The notes under the pieces: model-generated
What the model was told of the DNA's origin: nothing
Seen by the model: the letters and a program-made list of their open reading frames with translations, nothing else
The model's database searches: none
Program-made: the position numbers and the translations under genes
DNA from: Mactromeris polynyma
Lineage: Eukaryota > Mollusca > Bivalvia > Venerida > Mactridae
DNA: 64,000 nucleotides
Assembly: GCA_032209605.1 (NCBI GenBank)
Contig: JASFXZ010000038.1
Span: 1,798,001-1,862,000, forward strand
Reading direction: 5' to 3'
In this document: piece after piece, positions 36,246-50,164 of the stretch
How the letters are laid out: every line of letters starts with the position of its first letter
Numbering within the stretch: position 1 is the first letter of the stretch

Positions 36246-39200
36246 AACTGGTGGGTGAAGCAAATACAGCGTTTTCATTGTCACGAATATTGGTTGAAGC
36301 ACACATAATGTTTATTTGTTACTACAGATGGGTGAAGGGCAAATATTATGTTTTATTGTCACGTCAGATGGGGAAGCACATATAACATTTATTTGTCACA
36401 ACAGACTGGTGAAGGGCACACATAATGCTTTATTGTCAGGAAAGATGGGTGAATGACACATATAATGTTTTATTGTCACGACTGATGGGGAAGCACACAT
36501 AATGTTTTATTGTTACGACTGATGGGTGAAGGGCACACATAATGTTTTATTGTCACGACAGATGGGTGAAGGGCACACATAATGTTTTATTGTCACGATA
36601 GATGGGTGAAGGGCACACATAATGTTTTATTGTCACGATAGATGGGTGAAGGGCACACATAATGTTTATTGTCACGATAGATGGGTGAAGGGCACACATA
36701 ATGTGTTATTGTCACGATAGATGGGTGAAGGGCACACATAATGTTTTATTGTCACCACTGATGGGGAAGCACACATAATGTTTTATTGTCACGACAGATG
36801 GGTGAAGGGCACACATAATGTTTTATTGTCACGTTAGACGGCTGAAGGGCACACATAATGTTTATTGTCACGATAGATGGGTGATGGGAACACAATGTCT
36901 TATTGTCACGACTGATGGGGAAGCACACATAATGTTTTATTGTCACGACAGATGGATGAAGGGCACAAATAATATTTTATTGTAACGACAGATGGGTGAA
37001 GGGCACACATAATGTTTTATTGTCACGACAAATGGGTGAAGGGCACACATAATGTGTTATTGTCACGACAGATAGGGAATCACGTATAATGTTTACTGTC
37101 ACGACAGATTGGTGAAGGGCACACATTATGCATTATTGTCACGTCAGATGGGGAAGCACACATAATGTGTTATTGTCACGACAGATAGGGAATGACGTAT
37201 AATGTTTACTGTCACGACAGATGGGTGAAGGGCACACATTATGCATTATTGTCACGACAGATGGGGAAGCACATATAATGTGTTATTGTCACGACAGATG
37301 GGGAAGCACATATAATGTTTATTGTCAGGACAGATGGGTGATGGGCACACATAATGTTTTTATTGCCTCGATTGATGGGTGAAGGGCACTCATAATGTTT
37401 TATTGTCACGATATATGGGTGAAGGGCACACATAATGTTTTATTGTCACGATAGATGGGTGAAGGGCACACATTATGCATTATTGGCACGTCAGATGGGG
37501 AAGCACATATAATGTGTTATTGTCACGACAGATGGGGAAGCACATATAATGTTTATTGTCAGGACAGATGGGTGATGGGCACACATAATGTTTTTATTGC
37601 CTCGATAGATGGGTGAAGGGCACACATAATGTTTTATTGTCACGATAGATGGGTGAAGGGCACACATAATGTGTTATTGTCACGATAGATGGGTGAAGGG
37701 CACACATAATGTTTTATTGTCAACACTGATGGGGAAGCACAAATAATGTTTTATTGTCACGACAGATGGGTGATGGGCACACATAATGTTTTTATTGCCT
37801 CGATTGATGGATGAAGGGCACTCATAATGTTTTATTGTCACGATATATTGGTGAAGGGCACACATAATGTTTTATTGTCACGATAGATGGGTGAAGGGCA
37901 CACATAATGTGTTATTATCACGATAGATGGGTGAAGGGCACACATAATGTTTTATTGTCACCACTGATGGGGAAGCACAACTAATGTTTTATTGTCACGA
38001 CAGATGGGTGAAGGGCACACATTATGTTTTATTGTCACGACAGACGGGTGAAGGGCACACACAATGTTTATTGTCACGATAGATGGGTGAAGGGCACACA
38101 TAATGTTTTATTGTCACGATAGATTGGTGAAGGGCACACATAATGTTTTATTGTCACGATAGATGGGTGAAGGGCACACATTATGCATTATTGGCACGTC
38201 AGATGGGGAAGCACATATAATGTGTTATTGTCACGACAGATGGGGAAGCACATATAATGTTTATTGTCAGGACAGATGGGTGATGGGCACACATAATGTT
38301 TTTATTGCCTCGATAGATGGGTGAAGGGCACACATAATGTTTTATTGTCACGATAGATGGGTGAAGGGCACACATAATGTGTTATTGTCACGATAGATGG
38401 GTGAAGGGCACACATAATGTTTTATTGTCAACACTGATGGGGAAGCACAAATAATGTTTTATTGTCACGACAGATGGGTGATGGGCACACATAATGTTTT
38501 TATTGCCTCGATTGATGGGTGAAGGGCACTCATAATGTTTTATTGTCACGATATATTGGTGAAGGGCACACATAATGTTTTATTGTCACGATAGATGGGT
38601 GAAGGGCACACATAATGTGTTATTATCACGATAGATGGGTGAAGGGCACACATAATGTTTTATTGTCACGATAGATGGGTGAAGGGCACACATAATGTTT
38701 TATTGTCACGATAGATTGGTGAAGGGCACACATAATGTGTTATTGTCACGACAGATGGGTGAAGGGCACACATTATGCATTATTGTCACGTCAGATGGGG
38801 AAGCACACATAATGTGTTATTGTCACGACAGATAGGGAATGACGTATAATGTTTACTGTCACGACAGATGGGTGAAGGGCACACATTATGCATTATTGTC
38901 ACGACAGATGGGGAAGCACATATAATGTGTTATTGTCACGACAGATGGGGAAGCACATATAATGTTTATTGTCAGGACAGATGGGTAATGGGCACACATA
39001 ATGTTTTTATTGCCTCGATTGATGGGTGAAGGGCACTCATAATGTTTTATTGTCACGATATATGGGTGAAGGGCACACATAATGTTTTATTGTCACGATA
39101 GATGGGTGAAGGGCACACATTATGCATTATTGGCACGTCAGATGGGGAAGCACATATAATGTGTTATTGTCACGACAGATGGGGAAGCACATATAATGTT

Positions 39201-41095
39201 TATTGTCAGGACAGATGGGTGATGGGCACACATAATGTTTTTATTGCCTCGATAGATGGGTGAAGGGCACACATAATGTTTTATTGTCACGATAGATGGG
39301 TGAAGGGCACACATAATGTGTTATTGTCACGATAGATGGGTGAAGGGCACACATAATGTTTTATTGTCAACACTGATGGGGAAGCACAAATAATGTTTTA
39401 TTGTCACGACAGATGGGTGATGGGCACACATAATGTTTTTATTGCCTCGATTGATGGGTGAAGGGCACTCATAATGTTTTATTGTCACGATATATTGGTG
39501 AAGGGCACACATAATGTTTTATTGTCACGATAGATGGGTGAAGGGCACACATAATGTGTTATTATCACGATAGATGGGTGAAGGGCACACATAATGTTTT
39601 ATTGTCACCACTGATGGGGAAGCACAACTAATGTTTTATTGTCACGACAGATGGGTGAAGGGCACACATTATGTTTTATTGTCACGACAGACGGGTGAAG
39701 GGCACACACAATGTTTATTGTCACGATAGATGGGTGAAGGGCACACATAATGTTTTATTGTCACGATAGATTGGTGAAGGGCACACATAATGTGTTATTG
39801 TCACGACAGATGGGTGAAGGGCACACATTATGCATTATTGTCACGTCAGATGGGGAAGCACATATAATGTGTTATTGTCACGACAGATTGGGAAGCACAT
39901 ATGATGTTTATTGTCACGACAGATGGATGAAGGGCACACATTATAAATTATTGTCACGTCAGATGGGGAAGCACATATAATGTTTTATTGTCACGACAGA
40001 TGGGTGAAGGGCACATATAATGCTTATTGTCACGATAGATGGGTGAAGGGCACACATAATGTTTTCATTGTCACGTCAGATCGGGAAGCACACATAATGT
40101 TTTATTGTCACGACAGATGTGTGAAGGGCACGCATAATGTTTTATTGTCACGATAGATGGGAGAAGGGCAGACATGATGTTTTTTGTCACGACAGATGGG
40201 TGAAGGGCACACATAATGTTTTATTGTCACGACATATGGACGAAGGGCACATATAATGATTAATTGTGACGACAGATGGGTGAAGGGAACACATAATGTT
40301 TTATTGTCACGATAGATGGGTGAAGAGCACACATTATGTTTATTGTCACGACAGATGGATAAAGTGCACACATAATGTTTTATTGTCGCGACAGATTTGC
40401 GAAGGGCACATATAATGTTTAATTGTTACGACAGATGGGTGAAGGGTACACATAATGTTTTATTGTCACGACAGTTGGGGAAGCTCATATAATGTTTATT
40501 GTCACGACAGATGCGGAAGCACATATAATTTTTATTGTCACGACAGATTGGTGAAGGGCATACATAATGTTTTATTGTCACGACATATGAGTGAAGGGCA
40601 CACATTATGAATTATTGTCACGTCAGATGGGGAAGCACATATAATGTTTCATTGTCACGACAGATGGGGAAGCATATATAATGTTTATTGTCACGACAGA
40701 TGGGGAAGCACATATAATGTTTTATTGTCACGACATATGGGGAAGCATATATAATGTGTTATTGTCACGACAGATGGGGAAGCACCTATAATGTTTATTT
40801 GTCCCGACAGAAGGGTGAAGGTCACACATTATGAATTATTGTCACGTCAGATGGGGAAGCACATATAATGTTTTATTGCCACGACAGATGGGGAAGCATA
40901 TATAATGTTTATTGTCACGACAGATGGGGAAGCACATATAATATTTTATTGTCACGACAGATGGGGAAGCATATATAATGTGCTATTGTCACGACAGATG
41001 AGGAAGCACATATAATGTTTATTTGTCCCGACAGAAGGGTGAAGGGTAGCATAATGTTTTATTTGTCACGACTTATTTATGAGTGCACATAATGG
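36246..41095. repeat. ~38-bp satellite array with higher-order structure
   Basis: About 4.85 kb of head-to-tail units of roughly 30-41 bp, in the order of 125-130 units. Two main variants alternate: one with GATGGGTGAAGGGCACACAT, one with GATGGGGAAGCACATATAAT, both followed by AATGTTTTATTGTCACGACA-like sequence. Blocks recur at offsets of 708, 939 and 1647 bp, e.g. the rare phrase CATTATGCATTATTGGCAC at 37471, 38179 and 39118, and CAGACGGG at 38041 and 39688. Short open frames on both strands (e.g. at 37239, 38388, 39750) are products of the repeat. Confidence 0.95.
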
Positions 41096-41119
41096 TTGCT
41101 TTAATTGCAACGGTCTGAT

Positions 41120-41285
41120 GTGTTACCCGAGTTTATAGAACGCTGGGCTATTAAACGAGCGGCCCGGGTTTGATTCCTGTGCATGACAGTTTATGTTACT
41201 GTGATATACGGCTACGGTCTTTGGCTGTCCACCTCTGATGTATGTGAAGTAGTTGTCAGTTTGTTCCGGAAGGGTTGAAAATGGC
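41120..41285 (+). repeat. tRNA-derived SINE next to the satellite
   Basis: B-box-like GGGTTTGATTCC near 41166, then TTGTCAGTTTGTTCCGGAAG, a diverged body motif. It marks the end of the satellite array. Confidence 0.5.
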
Positions 41286-41299
41286 GTAGACCCCAATAA

Positions 41300-43800
41300 C
41301 TACTTTAACTGCCACGACTGGCACACATATTTATTTTACTACGACCGTTTAGTGCAACACTGTTGATAGAACTAGCCCTATTGAATAGCTAAGGTATCGA
41401 TGCACAAACCTCTTTTTCAGAGACATTAACATAAATAATAATTGTTCGCTGGTACCAATTAAGTGTATCTTATTCATCAACCTAACAAGTTGAAGAATGC
41501 CTAAAAGTGCAAAGTGTATATATATTTTACACGTACAAAAGCATTACCCCACATTTTGGATGTATTATCTTCACATAAGGTAAATGGAAAAAACACATAC
41601 CCTGCTGTTAATTGTGCTAAGGTATTTCATTTTGGTCAGGTTGTGCACTCCGTATGCGGCGTTCCCTGCTCGGCATGTGTATTCATCTTTATTCACCTAG
41701 TTTACGCAACCCGGTCGCTTATATAAATGCTTATTACATATTTGCATATTGGAAGAATGTCAGAAAATCACGAAAATTCGTACATCACCAGCGTTTTATT
41801 TCTAGATAAAAATTACAAACAAATAACTGAGGCTTACTCTACAGTCTATTTTTGTTGTATTCTAATTAAAACAATCTGAAGAATGCTATTTGTGGTTTTA
41901 TGAATGAAAAATATGCATAAATTATTTTTGTGAAGGTATCAAAATACCACCGACTCTAATTTTTATAACTATTTCAAAAATATATTGGTATTTTAGTATG
42001 AAACAGGATAATAATGAAAATAGGCAATCTGAAATCACCTGTATGTGTATGATGTTCAGTTTGCAGAATATAATTCCCATCGTCTGCAACAAATGATGAT
42101 AAGAGTACAAATTATGCAAATGGTAACAAATTAAATATAATGGGGACATTGTCAAACGTTTTAAACTACGTTTGATACAAATGGTATGCCTACTATAGGC
42201 AATGTAGTCAAACACGAAGAGCACTATGTATAGTTGTCTTAACGTAAAACACTCATAAAACTCTCTATGTATTGACGATTTATTGACCAGAACGTTCGCC
42301 ACTAGTTGACTTGTTCTTCCACAAGCAAGTAAAATTGATCTGAAATTTTCTTTTCATAACCAATGTTTTCATAATATGCCTTTGTCAATACAGAACATAT
42401 GTTATAGCATTCACGAAATGAATTATATGCAGTCAATGATCACTTTTCACCATAACACGATGTTTCAAAAGTTTCTCACAAGCGTTCATTATTCAAAGTC
42501 TATTTCCGATGCTGTACCGTTCATTAATTCAAGGCTGTTTGGTATGTGGGCGTAATTTGGGTTCGTCTGATGCGGCTCGTCAATCACTGGTATTGTGTTT
42601 GCTCAATTTGTTTGCATTGTGTCAAAAATAACCACATTCAATAAATAATGCACTCCCTTGAACATAGCAAGCGATTAATTAGTCAGATCCGAAATGGCAG
42701 AATGACAACAAATGCCATCAAAGTATATACCGTTAATCCGCCTCCACAAAAAAGAATACCATCGATTTGGACAAATAATTCTTTAATTACTGACATAAAC
42801 CCGCTTCTATACTAAAATATTGTTTTAAGTTAGGTTGCAACAAAACTGAGATGAGATGATTTGTTAAAAGATGTGTCTAGATTGAACATAGAAATGACTG
42901 GAAAGAAATAAATAGATAAATTGTCCAAAGTTTGAGGATCGTTCGAACCTGATAAAAACATTGGTGCAAGTCTCAAGATGTAACAAATAGCGCTATGTGT
43001 AGCTATAGTCAAAATTTACTTGAAATCTACGCGAAATGATTGTTAAACAATTATGAACTTTTGTAAATCAAATGCAGACATACATTTTTTATGCTCATAA
43101 AACCACGACAGAGACATGTTCCCACTTACCTGTGGTTGACATGTGTATGTTTGGGTTATGGTTTTGGCGAGTCTTTGCACTTTGTAATGTTTACGACTCG
43201 AATTCTTCACCAAGAGAAACATTTTTTATTATGTAATCAATTTCGCGGCTAATCCGCAAAGTAAGACCGTAGATTTTCACCAAATACGAAAATGTAATGT
43301 TGCTAAAGTATTAAATTCAGACAAGAAAAAAAGAATGGCTATGTTTCTGTCACATGGAAGCGGCACCTTGTTTACCGATACTTCAAAATGGTATTTTATC
43401 ACGATCTGCAAGTATTCCTAAACATTGTTGTTTCAAAGTCTTATTTTCGATTCGTTTCATCTCAGCATCTAGATATCAATAATAAATGCATATATCATAT
43501 TCTATGAGACGGTGAACTTTTGACTTCCAGGTAGGATGGGCAGAACGTGTTACCCCCGACAAATTCTTAGGTTTAATGGAATATAAAATATCCTATTTAT
43601 TATCATATTAATGTATGATTTATGACATTCACTAACTCTATGGGGATATATTCTATCATAAAAAGGCATCATGCTAGTTAAAAATGATTTAAACATTTAT
43701 TGGGCTCGGTGGCTGGAATCTGAGGGCGATCAGTGCAGGCATGAGATTCATTGAAGGTATAACATTTACCGATACTGTTTCTAAGCATTGACAGAAATAC
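41300..43800. other. Unassigned non-coding stretch
   Basis: AT-rich. The longest frame (- strand, 41922-42302) is rich in Ile/Leu/Tyr/His as expected for translated AT-rich DNA and has no domain. A short SINE-like phrase TTCTTCCACAAGCAAGT occurs at 42313. Confidence 0.5.
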
Positions 43801-43803
43801 GCC

Positions 43804-43807
<4 letters not shown>

Positions 43808-43865
<58 letters not shown>

Positions 43866-43867
43866 GG
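43808..43867. repeat. (GA)n microsatellite followed by a G run
   Basis: About 23 GA repeats and then an uninterrupted G tract of around 14 bases. The Ser/Leu repeat in the - strand frame comes from it. Confidence 0.95.
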
Positions 43868-44269
43868 CGCAAAAATACCCTATGCCAACAGTCGGTATTT
43901 CTGACGAGTAACCTTTGAATTATTAATCATGTCTTCGATATTATAAAATTTCTTTATAAAAATTTAGTCAAGACAAATGATAGAACATAAAAAGAAGGCT
44001 GATTTTAAAACCTTAACTTTCACATAAATTATACAAGGTTTGAACCCCAATTGGTGTATACGCCACTGACCATTCCAAGGCGGTACTCCTTTTGTCACCA
44101 TTTATGCGTTGGTCATATTGCCTTTTTCGTTGTTGACCTAAGTGTTTATATTTTCTTGTATCCTTGTGTTTTGGGGTTGCCGCACAGTTTTAATGTAACA
44201 GTTCCTTCATTTTTATTTACAGACAACAGAAAACTACTGAAAACGTTTTAGAATCAAGTAAATGGCTTC

Positions 44270-45545
44270 AAAATGAACAAAAAAGTCAAGCAGAAAATGC
44301 CACGTACAAAGTGGACATCGACCAAAAATATGCCAAGACAAAATTAACTGATAATGCGAATAAACAGGAATACTACAATAATGCTTTTCTACTAGAAGTA
44401 ATGCACTGGCAACCAGACAGTATCAACAACAGACTACAGAACACTAAACATCATCCATACGCAGACCCCCGGGAAACAACAGACTACAGAACATTAGACA
44501 TCATCCATACGCAGACCCCCGGGAAACAACATACTACAGAACATTAGACATCATCCATACGCAGACCCCCGGGAAACAACAGACTACAGAACATTAGACA
44601 TCATCCATAAGCAGACCCCCGGGAAACAACATACTACAGAACATTAGACATCATCCATACGCAGATCCCCGGGAAACAACAGACTACAGAACATTAGACA
44701 TCATCCATACGCAGACCCCCGGGAATCAACAGACTACAGAACATTAGACATCATCCATACGCAGACCCCCGGGAATTAACAGACTACAGAACATTAGACA
44801 TCATCCATACGCAGACCCCCGGGAAACAACAGACTACAGAACATTAGACATCATCCATACGCAGACCCCCGGGAATCAACAGACTACAGAACATTAGACA
44901 TCATCCATACGCAGACCCCCGGGAAACAACAGACTACAGAACATTAGACATCATCCATACGCAGACCCCCGAGAATCAACAGACTACAGAACATTAGACA
45001 TCATCCATACGCAGACCCCCGGGAAACAACAGACTACAGAACATTAGACATCATCCATACGCAGACCCCCGGGAAACAACAGACTATAGAACACCAAAAA
45101 AAATCCATACGCAGACCCCCGGGAAACAACAGACTACAGAACATTAGACATCATCCATACGCAGACCCCCGGGAAACAACAGACTACAGAACATTAGGGA
45201 CTGAGGAGGTACAATGATAAACATGTATTGGTATAGGTGAGCAAGGAATTGTCTAACTGACAATAAAACAACATGGACACTTTAGGGGGAGGCAATAAAA
45301 GGGCGAGGTTTGAATGGATAGAATACACCACGGAACACCCACAGGTAAAGCCGTATTCATAAAACAGTCCCCCCTATGCAGATATTTACGGTACGGAGTA
45401 CAAACAGGATGAGGGATATATAAAACTATATTGGTAACAAGAAAGTGTTGTGCAACAATGACTGTGAAGAGAACCTTAGCTCCAAAATTGCCTCACAACC
45501 TTAGAACTGTCAGTAAATGTTTTTGTGCATGAACCTGGGCCCGGG
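44270..45545. repeat. Dispersed element, copy 3, expanded by an internal minisatellite
   Basis: Right part (45200-45540) has GGTATAGGTGAGCAAGGAAT, CACCACGGAACACC and CCTTAGAACTGTCAGTAAAT, related to 32400-32670. The centre is the 50-bp array. Non-coding. Confidence 0.5.
44431..45197. repeat. 50-bp minisatellite, about 15 units
   Basis: Unit begins AGACTACAGAACATTAGACA, then TCATCCATACGCAGACCCCC and GGGAAACAAC. Units are nearly identical; one (about 45081) is diverged with an A-run. Each unit carries a CCCGGG word. Confidence 0.95.
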
Positions 45546-45549
45546 ATTA

Positions 45550-46990
45550 TAACGGATGCTTACACTCAAATCTCAAAACTTAATATTCTCATGAGCTTTA
45601 TTGGCGCCGCCCATGAGGGAGGGGGCCTTTAATGGAATCACGAAATTTTTGAGACTATGGTAGGAGCATCTATTTATAACTGAATCTATTGTTTTATAAA
45701 GGGTTAAACTGCAGTAAATATTACACGTTACTTTTTGTATTTTTATGATTTAGAAATAAAATATTTTTAATGCATTTGTATTGTCGAATAAATGTCTTTA
45801 CAAAGTTAAAACGATATGTTTATGATAAATACTTGCTGATCCCCGAAAAATAGGACGATTCTACATAAACAGCATGTGTGTTAGGTGTCGAAGATAAAAT
45901 AATTAAAAAAAATCTTCATTTTCACTTTACTTAAATCAATATTAACACAGTGGTACTTGTAACGTGGATATTCATGCAAGTTACGGTGTTAAAAAGGAAA
46001 TACACACCAATGATAGTGTGGAAATGGACTATTCCAAAACATTTTTCCGCCATTACGCTATTCCAAAACATTGTGCACCAGTTTTGCGGCGCCCTTGGAT
46101 GCTTTGCGTCAATGCATTTCTTGTAGTGACTTGTATTAAGTGTGAAAATGTATGATAATGTTAATTAACTGCCCAATATTCTTTGTGATCCGTTTTCTTA
46201 GAGCTTTGAGAGTAAAAATGAACGTTGGAATTAACTGAAAATGACTGAGTGTGGACGATGGCACTGAAACCAAACTCCAATATCTCATAATCATACTGAA
46301 ATCTCAAAGACATGGACCGCGCACTTAACTCTTATATAGCGGACAAAAAACCAAGTGGGTAGATACTTATCTATACGGCAAACATCCAACACAAATATTA
46401 GCACTCACTAAAAAGACGAATACATTTACTACAGGAGGACATGGAAGGCAAGACAATATAGTTACCCATAAATCCTTCAGACAGTTAGAACATAGTGTTC
46501 CATTGCGTTCATGTAAGTTGTACAGAATACGTTAGGCATATGACTGTTGTACGTTAATTGTACTTTTCAATTCATGGTGGAATATAGTGTTTTACGGATG
46601 CGATGTTTTGACAGCATTATGTTTCCAAACTTGTGAAGTAAATAGGAATTTATGAATTATTTGGAACAGTCCTTGGTCTAGAAATATAGGGCAGCATTCT
46701 CTTAAACCGATATACCCCAGTTCGTCATGGAACTGATCAAAATCATATATTTCATGGTAATTTTATTGCGAATTATGTACATAAGTTAGTTATGTTTATT
46801 CATTCTTTGCGCGAGATGTAATTGATAAGAGCTTATGTTAATAAAAGTATATGTTTTTTGGGGGAAAGAATGTCACAGTTAGCGGAAAATATTGAAGTCA
46901 ACGCCAAATCGGACAAAATACTGTACCTTTCCCAACAATACCTTGAATGTTCTATATATAACACGAAGACTATTTGTATCATGCTTCCGA
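45550..46990. other. Unassigned non-coding stretch
   Basis: AT-rich. A slightly GC-richer patch near 46050-46100 has no splice-bounded exon. Nothing recognised. Confidence 0.5.
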
Positions 46991-46999
46991 AAAGTTATA

Positions 47000-47160
47000 C
47001 GGATATACAGTCTGACCTCGTGTATACGATAACCTTCTATCCGAATACTTGGTATCATCCGACATAAAATCAGGTTGAAATAAGCTGTTGCAACCCATGT
47101 ATTATTCGAAATACAATTTCGGACCAATGAATTCGAATGAACGAGGTACGACTGTCGTCC
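47000..47160. repeat. ATTCGAATTCA-type repeat, short copy
   Basis: ACAGTCTGACCTCGTGTATA at the left and GAATTCGAATGAACGAGGTA then CGACTGT at the right: the two ends are imperfect inverted repeats. Internal AACCTTCTATCCGAATACTT is shared with the 8.1-10.7 kb arms. Confidence 0.65.
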
Positions 47161-47621
47161 ATTCATGTTATATCATCATGGAAAATGTTCACTTTCTTAG
47201 AACAAAAGTAACAACTGTAAGATCATCAGTCAGTAACAGACATTAGCGGTTAAAAGTAACATAGTGGTAGTCATAACTGCATACTTAATGAAAATTATAA
47301 GGTTATCATTGAAAATAAGCGAAACAAGCTTCAGCGCTTTGATGGGTTTTACACAAGTTTTTACTCATAAAATCAATCATTTAGCTAGTTTAATGAGTAC
47401 TCAATTGCTATAAGATTCTGAAGGTTTTGTATTCAATGCCACACGAAAAGTATGTGATATTTAATGTAATATGTGTCAATGTGTATACTAACGAGTATAT
47501 GTTGAAAATAAATCGATCGAAATATTGATAAATATCAGGTATGGTCGCCATTAGTTTCCATAACATGAATACATATTTGTCGAATTAATGATAGCCTCTT
47601 GTAAGCGTTGCCTACATTCAC

Positions 47622-47990
47622 CTATGACGGCTTGATATAATTGTTTAAGAATCGCTTATTGGTTTGGTAGGCGTCTAAACTTTCTGTCCAATACATCCCA
47701 CAATGCTTGACATGATTGAAACCAGGCAATTTAACAAACCAATGTAATACTTTCAGATTGTTCGGAAGAATAAAGTGATTAGTTGCTTCAGTGGAGTGAC
47801 AAGGGGTACAATCATACATATAATCATTAAAAACCGCTATGATAAGTTGGAATTTGCGGACCCGAGGCGCGAATTTGTGATGTAGGACACATATAATTCT
47901 ACCCGGCGCCACATAAGGAATTGATGTGCCGTTTCTTATATGCAAAATGGCGTCTCTGTGGAACAATGTCGTCTGGTCTGTTGAACGCAA
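47622..47990 (-). other. Open segment of 122 codons, unidentified
   Basis: The frame has no ATG at its start (it opens with TTG) and could only be an internal exon or relic. The composition (Cys, His, Trp, Pro spread along the length) is more protein-like than most frames here, and there are CAG triplets near 47970 and 47945 that could be acceptors. No domain recognised. Chance or a decayed transposon remain possible. Confidence 0.25.
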
Positions 47991-48105
47991 TTTGTAGCAG
48001 GCGAAGCGTTCTAGCGTTTTTAAATAGCTACATTTTCTACACCAGCTAAATGATCAAGCTTACTTCCCCTACCTCTTCAAACGCTAAAACAAATGGTGGT
48101 GAAAT

Positions 48106-48220
48106 GGCAGCCATATATTCCTGCAACTTGGGCTCGCTCTGAAAGCAGCCATATATTCCTGCAACTTGGGCTCGCTCTGAAAGCAGCCATATATTCCTGC
48201 AACTTGGGCTCGCTCTGAAA
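48106..48220. repeat. 38-bp tandem repeat, three units
   Basis: Unit GCAGCCATATATTCCTGCAA then CTTGGGCTCGCTCTGAAA at 48106, 48144 and 48182, virtually identical. Confidence 0.95.
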
Positions 48221-48289
48221 GCATTATTCGTGGCATTTCAAATGTAATCGTTGCTTTATTGACAATCCGCAAAGTAAAGAATATATGTG

Positions 48290-50160
48290 ATTTTGAGCAT
48301 TGATATCACTAGTTGCAAGGCTTCATGAAAAATAACCCATTTTTAACGTGCAACCATTGTGTGGTCTTCTAAAATCTAGTGTACGTAGAACCATTATACA
48401 ATGAAGACAAGCGGTCAGAATAACTGTTTGAATATTTTTCTTTCTAGAGTTGGAATAGATGACATATTTCATATATTTCAAAAATGACTTTATTGTACAA
48501 TTATGGACACTCGGAGAGGTCAATATGAAGATGTATTGACCTGTGAACGTGATATCGACTTGGCCGGTTGGTGAGCCGCCGTCTTGTCAAATAATGGTTA
48601 CGAAGTGCGCAGCTGCCTGGCACAAAAGGGATAGGAATCGGGAAGTAATTGGGCTCAGAAAGGAAGTGTCTCAAATAAGGCCGGCAATAGCTAGGGTTGC
48701 ACTAGAATAAATTAACACTTTATTTTAATTGCAATATTTATAGACGTAGCTTTGAAAAACAATAGCTTACGAATACCCATATACACAGAGTCTCTTCATG
48801 TATGTTACGAATAGAGTAAACAAAATAAGAATGGACACAATAAACCATAACATTCGGAATGCGCTAAAAGTTTGATGCGCTGAAGCTATTTCAAAATATT
48901 ATTGTATGTATACAATAAACAGGTTTGTTTACCAGTATGTGGTAAAGGTTATAATAACAATTATTCACCAGAACATAATGACTCTTTACTATGAAATTTG
49001 TTTTTGGACTTTGATGTTGTAAATTCCTCTCACCAACTTTGTTTCTGTAAAATGTTTCATTAACGATGTTGAGAGATTCGTGAGGTATCTATAATTAATA
49101 TCATGCGGAAACTCTCACCGACTTTCCTGCTGTCAGTCGTATCTGCTCGTGGGCGGATAATTAATCAATGACATATATTGGTATCAGACAATTATATTTG
49201 TACAAAACCGATTTTTGTGAATTGAACTGTGTGTATAGTCAATCATTCATAAAACCCGTGGGGATTACATTTCTGAAGGAATCGCACACTCGACCGAAGC
49301 AGAATATTGTCTATGAAGTTTGCTCGATCCTCAAATAAACATAGAGAGCCTGTATCATTTAATGCTGATACGATTTCGTTTTTGCATTAATTTTCTACGT
49401 TTGACCATGAGAACGGAACACTGAGATACAGAAATAGAATAATCCCAACAAATAAACACAATCTATGACCACCCACATACATTACAGCATTGCTGATTTC
49501 TAATTAATTGAAAGATAGCGAAGTGGATATAATACGCAGAAGGTATAATTCACATACACATGTGCAGGATAAACAAGCGTATTAGTGCTACGAAATGATT
49601 GGTTGAATCAGAATTCACGGTAGGCATCGTTTTGATTCCTATTTATTGACGATAAAGCGTTCTTTTGCTTCCCTGTTGTTAGTTGCGTTAAGTGACTTTA
49701 TGATTTTGTGATTTTATTCAGGATTAGGTGGTTAGAAGACGCCCTAATTCCATAAGATTCTCTTTGCTACCTCATGTAGAGTTTATAACTAATATTATCA
49801 ACACCCATATTGTTGCCATGAACAGACGAGGAAAAGAGATCGCTGGAAAACTTCTTCCACAATACTAAATATTTGATTTACAATTTCCCGACAGTTTTAA
49901 TTATGGTTACAGCTGTCACAGGGTCGCTCCTGAAATTTTCACTCATTGGTCACTCAAAAAACACGAAATATGGTTAATGAATGCCCAGACATTGATCTTT
50001 TGAAACCCACGCTGTAAAAGATATAAGGTGTCGTTGCGCCGTAAAGCAACAGTATTTTATTTGAAACGCAATATTCAGACGCGATTTACAAAGACTGCTT
50101 ACAAAGATGTGCTATTAAATTTAATAAACGGCAGAAACGGTGGGTAAGTGACAGTGTCTG
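48290..50160. other. Unassigned non-coding stretch
   Basis: A SINE-like scrap may lie at 48555-48640 (GGCCGGTTGGTGAGCCGCCG, no B box). The rest is AT-rich without recognisable content. Confidence 0.45.
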
Positions 50161-50164
50161 TTTC

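Noticed and set aside
36752..40371. Repeated 61-87 codon frames on the - strand as a gene family
   Set aside because: They are frames of the 38-bp satellite and repeat at its block offsets.
36246..41095. CRISPR-like array
   Set aside because: Units are contiguous variants of one another with no unique spacers of constant length, no cas genes, and a eukaryotic context.
41922..42302. 126-codon - strand frame as a membrane protein
   Set aside because: Ile/Leu/Tyr-rich composition is expected of AT-rich DNA, and there is no motif or splice evidence.
43678..43872. Ser/Leu repeat protein on the - strand
   Set aside because: Translation of the GA microsatellite.
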